46,112 bases of DNA from assembly GCA_019636835.1 (NCBI GenBank), contig JAHBWU010000022.1, forward strand, positions 1 to 46,112, given 5' to 3'. The stretch comes from Nitrospira sp. (lineage in GTDB: Bacteria; Nitrospirota; Nitrospiria; Nitrospirales; Nitrospiraceae). Below are positions 18,701 to 26,740 of this stretch, piece by piece. How positions within the stretch are numbered: position 1 is the stretch's first letter; every line of letters starts with the position of its first letter. Under the pieces are notes generated by a model, which was not told the DNA's origin, did not search any database, and saw nothing but the letters and a program-made list of their open reading frames with translations. The position numbers and the translations under genes were made by a program.

Positions 18701-19161
18701 TCCATCGTTTGCTGATCGGCATCGGCCTGGCCGCTCAACCCGTCCAAGACATTCCAACGACCGCCCTCGTTTCGTCGAAGCGTCAGTGTCGGTTCCTCAA
18801 TCAACAATCGCTTGCCCACGACCTGTTTTTGGAGGAGCGGCAGGAGGCGTAAGACCAGATCGACCCGTTTAGCCGTCAGGACAACCTGTTCCGATTCAGG
18901 ATCGTGAATCTTGACATCGGCGAGTTCCACGCGGATACGTGGGAAGATCACAAACTTGACCCGATGTACGTCGATCTTTCTACCCAGACTCTCCTCAAGT
19001 TGTTCCAGGACGAAGTCCTTGAGATAGTCTTGCCCGGTCAACTCTCTCGAAAACGAGAGGAACGCGACGGCCAACACCACGAAGGTAAGAACGATCACGA
19101 GCGAAAGTCGCAGATGGGACACACCACCCCCTTCAAATGACGTATCGGTCCTTCTTGGCAT
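15763..19161 (-). CDS. AsmA-family envelope protein
   Basis: A 1132-aa protein with one N-terminal transmembrane helix (about residues 18-38) and a very long periplasmic region made of repeated beta segments. The start of the mature part, LEQLEESLGRKIDVHRVKF..., RVELADVKIHD, LRLLPLLQKQVVGKRLLIEEP, is the AsmA N-terminal signature. The end (about residues 960-1110: LNGRVELLMENGRI, LNLPAVLQGKVDLEKEGLPYN, GNYDLPTDQVDLAVAVSPFG) is the AsmA-2 / DUF3971 C-terminal domain. AsmA-like proteins such as TamB, YhdP and YicH form hydrophobic grooves and are linked to phospholipid transport and outer-membrane integrity. The gene is monocistronic as far as visible and divergent from pgm. Confidence 0.9.
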   Translation of the reverse strand: MPRRTDTSFEGGGVSHLRLSLVIVLTFVVLAVAFLSFSRELTGQDYLKDFVLEQLEESLGRKIDVHRVKFVIFPRIRVELADVKIHDPESEQVVLTAKRVDLVLRLLPLLQKQVVGKRLLIEEPTLTLRRNEGGRWNVLDGLSGQADADQQTMDMMARTLMIREATLVNGTITVIDAARPDGIRSLKLERVEFRLMVRPDRGLAEVLLSASHQGESGVSAVSLDGVIKRAEPSVSLSGESTTGSAAGFQFEGQIDAADLKIRDVADFLGPRPVSEHLQGALNLKSTVRVMPGVAGYDMVLSDMTAHLNNITLKGKANLDGLLTPQPTFAVTFGSSLVALPQLLKTIPPDWIHPQLPALLADRQIDGKVQVMNATLTGTATTGPQLSTIGEFHVSEGRSLIGSDRIVAKDLAAVVVVETGRVRITKVTGMYGAMQITGGNAEVSFVDAGPWLELEITGETAATHLVEYFVKTVKAERARQWLAGIRDAEGTAQSTFRLVGPLNQSGGITYAGGEITLRQVSLTHVNLPERVTGMRGRFVLADGSTQFDQVTGHLGGTAVQVQGTITGGTTSRLQDVVIRTSGDAAHMARLFRSSAIEEGALEGTVSSTVTFTGSTARPHLRGSVVLDDTKIALGAIQKPVGPHATVEFEGVMPQAASLKLHRVELVLPSVTIPAKGTMQFGNGFMIDMAVATGTVSVSSLPEWILKGGLEAGNIEVSLDVKGKEPDWKTWRVTGWMGLTNGLMQAKGVEGHIQDLYARVKFLRNEVELKRLSFTLQGSDIAVEAAIRNWQVKPTITGKIESNQLDMSLVIPKGERTPIREFLETLAATSQVTMSVAVAHGRYKHLKFGSLAARLNIQDGVLDIDRLSGNSTHGHVAGRLVVQLPPKAPADLDLSFRATGVEFEDLLKLTKAHVHGVSGEVRVSGVLRGHGRNPHGVYPSLNGRVELLMENGRILKSNEQAVWKIISLLNLPAVLQGKVDLEKEGLPYNRISATIAIQNGMFQTENLIIDSPILKITAAGNYDLPTDQVDLAVAVSPFGSYSLFLKTIPLFGRIVAGDRKGIATAMFTMKGAMEDPEVTYLPVKSFASGLSGLAQLAVDVLTNTLTLPIDLVTPDEESGVRPKDMIPSPAPAVP

Positions 19162-19370
19162 CTTACCGGATCAATTATTCGAAATCCATGAAGTCAGCGT
19201 TCTATAAGGGTTTCTCCGTCCGCTTTCCTAGTTCGACGCATCATTCATTCGATGTCACCACCTCACGTACGACGTCAGAGACCCTTCGAGGCGCCCGGTC
19301 TTTTGATACAGGACAAGAGTTTGGCTCTCTACAGTTGACAGCAGCCTGACAATCGAACTACATCTCTCTT

Positions 19371-21017
19371 ATGGCTATTCATCCCCTCGCTGGGCAACCA
19401 GCACCTCCCACAATCCTTATGGATATGGAAAAGCTCTTGTCTGCGTACTGGGCTGAGAAGCCGGATGCCTCGGCCCGAGAACAGCGCGTGTCATTCGGTA
19501 CGTCAGGGCATCGTGGCTCTTCCTTCAGACGAAGCTTCAATGAGAACCATATCGTGGCGATCGCTCAGGCGGTTTGCGAATACAGGTCTGCACTGCACAC
19601 GACCGGGCCTCTCTATTTGGGAAAGGATACACATGCTCTATCGGAACCGGCCTTCGCGACAGTGATTGAAGTCCTCGCGGCGAATGGTGTCGATATTATG
19701 ATCGACCAGAATGATGGATACACGCCGACACCGGTCATCTCGCATGCAATCCTCACCTACAACCGAGGCCGAACCTCCGGTCTGGCCGACGGGGTTGTCA
19801 TTACGCCATCTCACAATCCTCCGGAAGACGGCGGTATCAAGTACAACCCACCGAGCGGGGGCCCTGCCGATACACAGACCACGAAGTGGATTGAGGATCG
19901 AGCCAATGCCCTTCTAGCCGCCAACCTCCAAGGAGTGAAACGTCTTCCGATTGAACAGGCCCGGCGGACATCGACCACACACCGGCACGACTACCTTGGA
20001 GCCTATGTGAGCGATCTGACCAACGTCGTCGATATGGATGCCATCAAGTCCGCGAAGCTGAAGCTTGGGATCGACCCACTTGGCGGGTCCGGTATAGCCT
20101 ACTGGCAACCGATTGCTGAACGGTATGGGTTGAACATCGAGAATGTGAATCCAACAATCGATCCAACGTTCCGCTTCATGCCTTTGGATTGGGACGGCAA
20201 GATCCGGATGGACTGTTCGTCTCCCTATGCCATGGCGAACCTGATCGCCTTGAAAGATCGCTTCGATGTGGCATTCGGCAATGATGCCGATAATGACCGA
20301 CACGGGATCGTCACTCGCTCCGGCTTGATGAATCCGAACCATTACCTGGCCGTCTCGATTGCTTACCTCTTTGCCAATCGTGCCGGCTGGAAATCCGATA
20401 CTGGGATCGGCAAGACCTTGGTCAGCAGTAGCCTGATCGACCGCGTCGCGGCGAAATTGAAACGGAAACTGGTTGAAGTTCCCGTGGGTTTCAAGTGGTT
20501 TGTCAGCGGCCTGCTGGATGGCTCACTCGGATTCGGCGGCGAGGAAAGCGCCGGCGCGTCATTCCTCCGTCGCAATGGTACAGTCTGGTCCACCGACAAA
20601 GACGGGATCATCATGGATCTGCTGGCAGCCGAGATGATGGCCAAGACCGGCCACGATCCATCCGAGTTGTACCGAGACCTCACGAAAGAATTAGGCGAAC
20701 CGGTCTATGAACGAATCGATGCACCTGCCACTCCGGAGCAGAAAACCATTCTTTCCAAACTCTCGCCCGACCAGGTGAAGGCGACGGAACTAGCTGGGGA
20801 CCGAATCGCAGCCATGCTCACCAAAGCTCCAGGCAACGGCGCAGCGATCGGCGGTCTGAAGGTTGTGACCGAGAACGGCTGGTTCGCTGCCAGACCGTCC
20901 GGAACCGAAGATGTGTACAAACTCTATGCGGAGAGCTTCAAAGGAAAGGAGCACTTGAAGCGCGTTCAAGAGGAGGCACAGGCTCTCATTTCCGGTGCAT
21001 TGGCCTCTTCCACATGA
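19371..21017 (+). CDS. pgm: Phosphoglucomutase, alpha-D-glucose-specific
   Basis: Interconverts glucose-1-phosphate and glucose-6-phosphate, linking glycogen/trehalose and cell-envelope sugar synthesis to central metabolism. The 548-aa length is that of the bacterial Pgm type. Motifs in order: [18 protein letters not shown] (about residues 41-58), the catalytic phosphoserine loop [20 protein letters not shown] (Ser about 146), the metal-binding loop [12 protein letters not shown] (about 303-314), the sugar-binding [11 protein letters not shown], and the phosphate-binding loop [16 protein letters not shown] near the end. The 209-bp gap upstream separates it from the divergent AsmA gene. Its 3' end overlaps the methyltransferase frame by 23 nt. 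Confidence 0.97.
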   Translation: MAIHPLAGQPAPPTILMDMEKLLSAYWAEKPDASAREQRVSFGTSGHRGSSFRRSFNENHIVAIAQAVCEYRSALHTTGPLYLGKDTHALSEPAFATVIEVLAANGVDIMIDQNDGYTPTPVISHAILTYNRGRTSGLADGVVITPSHNPPEDGGIKYNPPSGGPADTQTTKWIEDRANALLAANLQGVKRLPIEQARRTSTTHRHDYLGAYVSDLTNVVDMDAIKSAKLKLGIDPLGGSGIAYWQPIAERYGLNIENVNPTIDPTFRFMPLDWDGKIRMDCSSPYAMANLIALKDRFDVAFGNDADNDRHGIVTRSGLMNPNHYLAVSIAYLFANRAGWKSDTGIGKTLVSSSLIDRVAAKLKRKLVEVPVGFKWFVSGLLDGSLGFGGEESAGASFLRRNGTVWSTDKDGIIMDLLAAEMMAKTGHDPSELYRDLTKELGEPVYERIDAPATPEQKTILSKLSPDQVKATELAGDRIAAMLTKAPGNGAAIGGLKVVTENGWFAARPSGTEDVYKLYAESFKGKEHLKRVQEEAQALISGALASST

Positions 21018-21822
21018 TCTTCATGGCACCATGAACAGGCATGCTCTTCGCTGGCCTCTTCCGAAGCACGATTATTGGTCCACACCGTTCGCCGAATCGT
21101 TACTACAACACCTGGACCTTCGACCAGGGCTGCGGATCCTTGACGTCGCTTCCGGCCACGGCATTCCGGCGTTTTATCTCGCCGAGCAGGTTGGTCCTAC
21201 CGGTGAAGTATTAGCAATAGATATCAGTGCCGGTCAGGTCGCTCGCGCCAGGGCGATTCAGGGTTCGCAATTGCCATGGCTTCGGTTCGACTGTGCGGAC
21301 ATACGTGCCTTGCCGCCTCATCTGCCGACCTTCGATCGCATCACAGGCAATCTCTCCGTTATGTTCTTTCGCCCTCATCGGTTCGAGGCCGTCCGTGGCC
21401 TCGTCGAACGGCTCAACCCAGGAGGTCAGCTCGTCCTGACCTTTCCGTCCTATGGAACATTTGATTCATTGTGGCAGCGAGTGGATCAAGCGATGACCCA
21501 GCAAGGACTGCCCAACGAGCGAGACCGATTCCAGGAATATCTGAATGAACGACCATCGGCGCAAGACGCACGAAGTTGGCTTGAGAAACTCGATCTTGAA
21601 CAGGTTGAAGCCATCGAGTATCCGCTTGAAGTCGAGACAGGTCCCGGCAATGAGTTTCTCCATCACCCATTGCTTCGTGGCGGCTTTCTCGACGACGTGT
21701 ACGAATGCTTTCAGGATCAAGACCTTGCGGAGAGATTTATGGTGCAGATATCTGAGGACATACTCAGCTTCACGCCACTCATGGCCCAGCGTTGTGTCTT
21801 GTCCGGGTGGAAGAGGAGATGA
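20995..21822 (+). CDS. SAM-dependent methyltransferase
   Basis: A 275-aa class I methyltransferase. Motif [16 protein letters not shown] (about residues 38-52), is followed by an acidic motif II ([14 protein letters not shown]) and motif III-like [10 protein letters not shown], the arrangement of the UbiE/Methyltransf_11 group. The substrate cannot be told. The GTG start at 20995 overlaps pgm; an ATG at 21031 removes the first 12 residues and also begins before the fold. Neither has a good ribosome binding site, so the start is uncertain. A short repeated sequence, TGGCCTCTTCC, occurs at 21001 and about 50 nt later, making WPLP twice in the N-terminus, perhaps a small duplication. Confidence 0.85.
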   Translation: MHWPLPHDLHGTMNRHALRWPLPKHDYWSTPFAESLLQHLDLRPGLRILDVASGHGIPAFYLAEQVGPTGEVLAIDISAGQVARARAIQGSQLPWLRFDCADIRALPPHLPTFDRITGNLSVMFFRPHRFEAVRGLVERLNPGGQLVLTFPSYGTFDSLWQRVDQAMTQQGLPNERDRFQEYLNERPSAQDARSWLEKLDLEQVEAIEYPLEVETGPGNEFLHHPLLRGGFLDDVYECFQDQDLAERFMVQISEDILSFTPLMAQRCVLSGWKRR

Positions 21823-22116
21823 CACTCAGTCTGATGATACGTTTGTAAGAGGCGATGAGTTGAGGTACCTATCACGCCTCAGGCCGGAGAGTCTGCAAAT
21901 AGCCATGTCTCAGCGTCCAGCATTTCGTCACTCCTGATAGAAGAAAATCCAGCTGAGCCGACTCAATGAGGTTGCTGATGTCTCTCCATTCCATGTCAAA
22001 TTCCATCTGGATCAGACATTGACTTAGAAAAATTTAGCTATTACGGTACCGGTGTATGGACTGCACCACTTGCGAGAATATTGAGTTAATTCTATCCGTC
22101 TTACAGGTATGTACAT
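21823..22116. other. 294-bp intergenic region before the glutamine synthetase gene
   Basis: No gene is seen. The right part is AT-richer and holds a candidate TTGACT promoter box about 100 nt before the start codon. I found no strong hairpin and no clear NtrC or GlnR-like site. Confidence 0.4.
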
Positions 22117-23553
22117 ATGAACAACGTTCTGCTTCGAGATTTTCTTGAGATCCCCTACGACAAGCTTGAGGAGATGAATCTCTCCTATAAAGAGGAGCGG
22201 ATGGGCCGAGCCTCGGCTGACCAGATCCGGGAGCGACGACAGGCGTACCTCTCCGACGAAAAGCGCATCAAGGCCGTGACCGTATGCTTCACCGACCTGG
22301 AAGGTCGTCTACACATGTTGGACTACGACAAGAAGTTCCTGCTCAAGAACGGTGACAACCTCACCTTCGACGGCAGCTCCATCCGCGGGTTTTCGCAGCA
22401 AGCCGAGTCCGACTTGCGCCTTGTTATCGACTGGGCTGCCTTCTACATGGTGCCCGCCGACATTTTTGGTCCGGGCAAAGTCGTGGTCTTCGGCGACGTG
22501 CTCGAGCGCGGCGGTCAGCCGTACGGAGCCGACATGCGCCTAACGCTCAAACAGTGGTGCGAGCAGGCCTACAAGAAAGATGGCACTGTCTTTCACGTTG
22601 CGACCGAGATCGAGGGCTTCCTCTTCAAGGGCAAGGATGCCGAACGGCGCTACACCGAGTCCGGCAAGTTCGAGTTTGTGTCGACCGGCGGCTATTACCA
22701 TTCACTGCCGGGCGATGCCCTTCGCACATTCATCGATCGCGCCGCCGAAGTGCAGCGCGCGATGGGTTTCCAGAATGAGAAAGATCACCCGGAGGTCGCG
22801 CCATCCCAATTCGAGATGAACTTCTCATACTCAGATGCGCTCGTCGCGGCGGATCAGGTGCAGCTCTACAAACTCTTGTGCAGACAGGTCGCCGCTCAAG
22901 CCGACCTTACGGCAAGCTTTCTGCCGAAGCCGGTCACCGGCGTCAACGGCAGCGGCATGCATACGAACCTCAGCATCGCCCATGCCGACAAAAATCTGTT
23001 TCACGATCCGAAGGGTAAAGACGGACTATCGAAGGCTGGTTGGGATGTCATCAATCGCATCTTGACTTCTGCGAACGACATCGCGCTTGTGTTGAATCCC
23101 AGCGTCAACGCCTACCGTCGCCTCGACCCCCACTATGAAGCGCCGAATCAGATCTCGGCATCTGCGATCAACCGTGGCGCCATGGTCCGCATCCCGCTGG
23201 GCAACGAGCGCTCCGCGCGCATCGAGGTCCGATCGGTCGCCCCGGACGCGAATCCATACATGGTCTTCTACACTCTTATTCGCACCGGCCTCGATGGCCC
23301 ATCATCACAGGGGGATGAGTCGAAGCGCGGCAGTACCAGCCTTCTGCCGGGCAACATCATCGATGCGATCCGACTGTTTAAATCGAGCAAGTTGACGTCG
23401 ATGCTGTACGGTGAGGAGGTCCGCGACAAGTTTGCCGAGCTGAAGCAGATGGCGGCGGACCGTTGTCCGAAGCAGCTGGGCACCTTGATCAAGCCGGCAG
23501 AGGTTCAATTCCACCACGAGGTCACCAACCAGTGGCTGTGGTCCATGTTCTGA
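22117..23553 (+). CDS. Glutamine synthetase family protein
   Basis: A 478-aa GS-I fold enzyme, expected to make glutamine from glutamate, ammonia and ATP. Active-site residues are in place: the two Glu of VATEIEGFLF (about residues 161-170), Glu residues in HPEVAPSQFEMNF, the NGSGMHTNLS loop with His, NRGAMVRIPLGN with its Arg residues, and IEVRSVAPDANPY. The adenylylation loop with Tyr that typifies GS-I beta enzymes (NLYDLPPEE) is not seen; residues after DGP run SSQGDESKRGSTS instead. It therefore appears outside classical GlnE control. It could also be a gamma-glutamyl ligase for another amine. The 294-bp upstream gap has a possible TTGACT (-35) at about 22018 but no recognised operator. 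Confidence 0.88.
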   Translation: MNNVLLRDFLEIPYDKLEEMNLSYKEERMGRASADQIRERRQAYLSDEKRIKAVTVCFTDLEGRLHMLDYDKKFLLKNGDNLTFDGSSIRGFSQQAESDLRLVIDWAAFYMVPADIFGPGKVVVFGDVLERGGQPYGADMRLTLKQWCEQAYKKDGTVFHVATEIEGFLFKGKDAERRYTESGKFEFVSTGGYYHSLPGDALRTFIDRAAEVQRAMGFQNEKDHPEVAPSQFEMNFSYSDALVAADQVQLYKLLCRQVAAQADLTASFLPKPVTGVNGSGMHTNLSIAHADKNLFHDPKGKDGLSKAGWDVINRILTSANDIALVLNPSVNAYRRLDPHYEAPNQISASAINRGAMVRIPLGNERSARIEVRSVAPDANPYMVFYTLIRTGLDGPSSQGDESKRGSTSLLPGNIIDAIRLFKSSKLTSMLYGEEVRDKFAELKQMAADRCPKQLGTLIKPAEVQFHHEVTNQWLWSMF

Positions 23554-23590
23554 TTTAAAGAATGACGACATTGCGCCTCATAACCGCTCT

Positions 23591-24547
23591 CTATATGTCT
23601 TGAGAAATCTGCCGCTCAGCATGGTAGGAACTCCTCACGAGCGGTCCAGATTCCACATGGCTGAATCCCATGGTAAGCCCTTCTTCCTTCAACAACGCAA
23701 ATTCTGAGGGCTCATAGAACCGAGCAACGGGTAGATGATTTCTCGTGGGCTGGAGATACTGGCCGATGGTGAGGATATCGCAGTCGACCGCTCGGAGATC
23801 CCGCATGACCTCGCGCGCTTCGTCGAGTGTCTCTCCCATGCCTAAGATCAAGCCGGACTTCGTCTTCATCCCAAGCTGCTTCGCCCTCGCAAGCAGGTCG
23901 ATCGACCGTGGATATTTCCCCTGAGGTCGAATCGAAGGGAAGAGTCGACTGACTGTTTCAATATTGTGATTCAGGATCTCCGGCTTCTCTGCACAGACCG
24001 TTGCGAGCGCTTTCTCATCCCCCTCAAAGTCCGGTATCAGCACCTCGATCGTGCAAGTTGGATTCAGCCGCTTGGTTTGTCGAATCGTTTCCGCAAAGAC
24101 CCAGGCTCCACCATCCGGCAATTCGTCTCGATTCACTGACGTAATTACGGCATGGCGCAGGCCGAGGGCTCGCACCGCTTCCGCAACACGACCCGGCTCC
24201 CGCTCATCCACTGGAAGCGGCCTTCCGGTCTCGACGGAACAATAGTGGCAACGCCTAGTGCAAATATCGCCCAAGATCAGGAATGTCGCCGTGCGAGCGT
24301 TCCAACATTCCCATCGATTCGGACAGCGAGCTTCTTCGCAGATCGTATGGAGCTTGAGCCGCTCCATGGTGTGCTTGATATCGAGATAATCCGGACCGGT
24401 CTTGGCCTGGACTTTGAACCACGATGGAAGGCGAGGTCGGCGGTCAGAGAATGGCTCGCCTCGTTGAGCCGGCGAAGCGGGTTGATGATCGTGGCCGAAG
24501 GAAGACTGGAGATGGGCTAATGGTACAAAACTCATGGGGCTATCCAT
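23591..24547 (-). CDS. lipA: Lipoyl synthase
   Basis: LipA is a radical-SAM enzyme that inserts two sulfur atoms into octanoyl groups on lipoyl domains, consuming its auxiliary [4Fe-4S] cluster. The auxiliary cluster motif CEEARCPNRWEC (about residues 72-83) and the radical-SAM motif CTRRCHYC (about 97-104) are both intact, and the end retains the SHVESGPLVRSSYHA block, whose Ser ligates the auxiliary cluster in the family. At 318 aa it is normal length. Its start overlaps the upstream small gene by 8 nt. A second Met at residue 5 could also start it. It closes the operon with the Mrp and Rieske genes, which may help reload clusters that LipA destroys each cycle. Confidence 0.96.
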   Translation of the reverse strand: MDSPMSFVPLAHLQSSFGHDHQPASPAQRGEPFSDRRPRLPSWFKVQAKTGPDYLDIKHTMERLKLHTICEEARCPNRWECWNARTATFLILGDICTRRCHYCSVETGRPLPVDEREPGRVAEAVRALGLRHAVITSVNRDELPDGGAWVFAETIRQTKRLNPTCTIEVLIPDFEGDEKALATVCAEKPEILNHNIETVSRLFPSIRPQGKYPRSIDLLARAKQLGMKTKSGLILGMGETLDEAREVMRDLRAVDCDILTIGQYLQPTRNHLPVARFYEPSEFALLKEEGLTMGFSHVESGPLVRSSYHAERQISQDI

Positions 24548-24905
24548 TCACGGAGCGCGGTTTGAACCAGTTCCTTATTTTATCAAAGAAACTGGATTGC
24601 TCCGGCTCGGCTTGTGGGGGATCCGGATATTCCACCCACAGCTCCCGTGAACCCAGGTACATCCCATCGCAAAAACTCTTTTGAGTTTTGAGCTGCCGAT
24701 AGCCCTGAGCGTGCAAGGTCTGAATCAAGATGGCCAGCGCCTCGTCCTGGGTCGGATGCCCCTCCGTCCTGACCCGGACGGTCTCATACCGCAAGACAGC
24801 CCGATATCCTTCCCCTACCAGTTCAAACTCGACCGGCCTGCTGAATCCTCGCTCCTGGTCGTCCAATCCGGCGAGTTGATGCTTGTCGAGTCCTCCCCCA
24901 TCCAT
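24540..24905 (-). CDS. Small protein of unknown function in the Fe-S/lipoate operon
   Basis: A 121-aa soluble protein that I do not recognise. The middle part, VEFELVGEGYRAVLRYETVRV followed by TQDEALAILIQTLHAQGYRQL (split across residues 26-70), looks like a small alpha/beta fold. The C-terminus is proline-rich then amphipathic (FFDKIRNWFKP). Only one Cys (about residue 80, SFCDGMY) is present, so it is unlikely to hold its own iron-sulfur cluster. It follows the previous gene by 3 nt and overlaps lipA by 8 nt, an arrangement that strongly suggests co-translation. A role linked to lipoyl synthesis or cluster delivery is inferred from position only. Confidence 0.75.
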   Translation of the reverse strand: MDGGGLDKHQLAGLDDQERGFSRPVEFELVGEGYRAVLRYETVRVRTEGHPTQDEALAILIQTLHAQGYRQLKTQKSFCDGMYLGSRELWVEYPDPPQAEPEQSSFFDKIRNWFKPRSVNG

Positions 24906-24908
24906 TGT

Positions 24909-25274
24909 TCATGCTAAGGCTCGATAGACCGCAACCAAGTCGCTCAACGCGATGGTCTTGTTCTTGAGCACGGCCCGCTCAGCTTGAATCGCCTCGCGCG
25001 TCTTGGACTCTGCTGCGCCGGATTGTAGACAAGCGGCTCCCAATGCCAAGATTCGGTCACATTCCTCGGTAAGCTTTTTCTTCACAACAGGATTGACCGA
25101 CAGGATCTCCATGAGCTGTCGGCGCGTCTCATTCAGATGGGCTTGCAGCTCAGCATCCGGAAAGCTTTTGCGCGCGGCTTCGTCGGAACAACGATCCAGG
25201 TATTGAGCCAAGAATACATAGAGGCGGACGAGCGCCGCGGCGATGTCGATTTGATCATTCGAAGAAACAGCCAT
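24909..25274 (-). CDS. Small helical protein of unknown function in the Fe-S/lipoate operon
   Basis: A 121-aa, mostly alpha-helical cytoplasmic protein with no signal peptide. Residues 1-50 (DQIDIAAALVRLYVFLAQYL...) and 55-121 appear as a helical bundle with few Pro and Gly. Three Cys are scattered (about 29, 70, 82) and do not form a CxxC. The start is supported by GAGGTGATAC just before the ATG. It lies 51 nt after the Rieske gene and 3 nt before the next unknown gene. I cannot assign a function; its fixed place between Fe-S proteins and lipA is the only clue. Confidence 0.72.
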   Translation of the reverse strand: MAVSSNDQIDIAAALVRLYVFLAQYLDRCSDEAARKSFPDAELQAHLNETRRQLMEILSVNPVVKKKLTEECDRILALGAACLQSGAAESKTREAIQAERAVLKNKTIALSDLVAVYRALA

Positions 25275-25325
25275 GTATCACCTCAAGTAAGAGCGAATGT
25301 CCGATAGCGTTGGCACAAGCAAGGC

Positions 25326-25637
25326 TCATTGTTCAAATAGTACTTTCACATCTTCGCCTTCCACCTTTACTTGATAGGTTTCCACTTTCGCGGAGGGATT
25401 ATTCACGCAAGCCCCGGTCGTGACATTGTATCGCCATCCGTGCCAGGGGCAGGTAACAATATTGCCTTCTAACTCCCCCTCCCCTAATGGACCATCTCTA
25501 TGGCAACAGGTATTGTTAATCGCGTGGATGGCCCCGTCCACGTTAAATACTGCCAGAGTCTTACCGTTCGCCTCCGCCACAATACCCTGTCCCGGTTTTA
25601 TGTCTGCCAGCGTTGCAACACGTACGAACTCCCCCAT
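25326..25637 (-). CDS. Rieske-type [2Fe-2S] ferredoxin
   Basis: A 103-aa single-domain Rieske protein with no membrane anchor or signal peptide. The cluster ligands are CCHRDGPLG (Cys-x-His type, about residues 45-47) and CPWHGW (about 64-69), spaced as in NirD-like and biphenyl-dioxygenase-type ferredoxins. The ATG is preceded by GGAGG at good spacing. It is 24 nt downstream of mrp, so the two form an operon. It probably carries electrons to an enzyme, possibly LipA or another radical-SAM protein encoded in the same unit, but no partner reductase is seen here. A nitrite reductase small subunit is less likely because nirB is absent. Confidence 0.93.
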   Translation of the reverse strand: MGEFVRVATLADIKPGQGIVAEANGKTLAVFNVDGAIHAINNTCCHRDGPLGEGELEGNIVTCPWHGWRYNVTTGACVNNPSAKVETYQVKVEGEDVKVLFEQ

Positions 25638-25661
25638 TCCTTACCTCCGAAGTAATGCATC

Positions 25662-26534
25662 TCAATTGGCACTAAATGGTTGCTTGATCTTCTTGAGCAA
25701 ACTATCGATGGACGGACCGGCCTTTCCGGTGCCACCTACCTCTTCCATGAGTTTCTTTACAATATCCCGAAACGCCCCCGCCTGAGGAGATGCCGGATCG
25801 GCAACGACGATAGGGTGCCCAGTATCCCCACCATCCCGAATAGCCGGATCGATCGGGATCCGTCCGAGGAACGGCACCGCGAGCTTGGCCGCCGCCCGCT
25901 CCCCTCCCCCATGCGAAAAGATCTCCGTCCGCTCGCCGCAGTGACCACAGACAAAATAACTCATATTTTCGATGATACCCAGAAGAGGGACATTCACCTT
26001 CTGGAACATCGCCATGCCCTTACGAACATCGTAAAGCGCGACTTCTTGAGGTGTGGTCACTGTAATCGCCCCGGCCAACGGAACCATCTGGGACAAGGAG
26101 AGCTGCACATCGCCGGTACCCGGCGGCAAGTCGATGAGTAAGTAGTCCAAGTCTCCCCAGAGCACATCCCGGAAGAACGCTTGCAGATACTGATGGACCA
26201 TCGGGCCCCTCCACACAAGCGGAGCTTCTTCCGGCACCAGAAAAGCCATGGAAATCAGCTTCACCCCGTAATTCTCGACTGGAACAATCTTGCCGTCTTT
26301 CTGTTCCGGTCCGGTCGTGCTCCCCATCATCATGGGAATATTGGGGCCATAGAGGTCGGCATCCAACAGCCCAACCTTTGCACCGGCCACGGCTAACGCA
26401 CAGGCCAGGTTCGCGGCGACAGTTGATTTGCCGACTCCTCCCTTGCCGCTGCTGATTGCAATGACATGTTTCACTCCGGGGATTAAATTATCTTTTGTCT
26501 GGGGCTGCGCCCCATGACTATGTTCATCAGCCAT
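25662..26534 (-). CDS. mrp: Mrp/ApbC-type iron-sulfur cluster carrier ATPase
   Basis: A 290-aa P-loop protein of the Mrp/NBP35/ApbC family, which binds a labile [4Fe-4S] cluster between two subunits and passes it to client enzymes. Seen are the deviant Walker A SSGKGGVGKSTVAANLA (about residues 28-44), LLDADLYGPNIPMMMG, the switch region LLIDLPPGTGDVQLSL, and the cluster-binding CGHC in YFVCGHCGERTEIF (about 205-208). I chose the ATG at 26534 because it has AGGAG 8 nt upstream; a longer frame adds 10 residues. It heads the operon with the Rieske protein, two small unknowns and lipA, a sensible set for making a cluster-consuming enzyme. Confidence 0.94.
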   Translation of the reverse strand: MADEHSHGAQPQTKDNLIPGVKHVIAISSGKGGVGKSTVAANLACALAVAGAKVGLLDADLYGPNIPMMMGSTTGPEQKDGKIVPVENYGVKLISMAFLVPEEAPLVWRGPMVHQYLQAFFRDVLWGDLDYLLIDLPPGTGDVQLSLSQMVPLAGAITVTTPQEVALYDVRKGMAMFQKVNVPLLGIIENMSYFVCGHCGERTEIFSHGGGERAAAKLAVPFLGRIPIDPAIRDGGDTGHPIVVADPASPQAGAFRDIVKKLMEEVGGTGKAGPSIDSLLKKIKQPFSAN

Positions 26535-26740
26535 ATCGATATCTCCTAGTCTGATTCCGCCCAACCGCGTCTTCGATGACGAGTATCCTCCGATCCAACC
26601 ATCTACTTACCCGTACTCTAGCATCATAAGCGATGCCTTACGGAAAATGATATGGGTCGCTTGGGCTATCGACCATGTCCCATCCAGGGAAGTCGAGGTA
26701 TACTGAATTCAAACGGAGTGCATCACTCGCAGGACTACCG

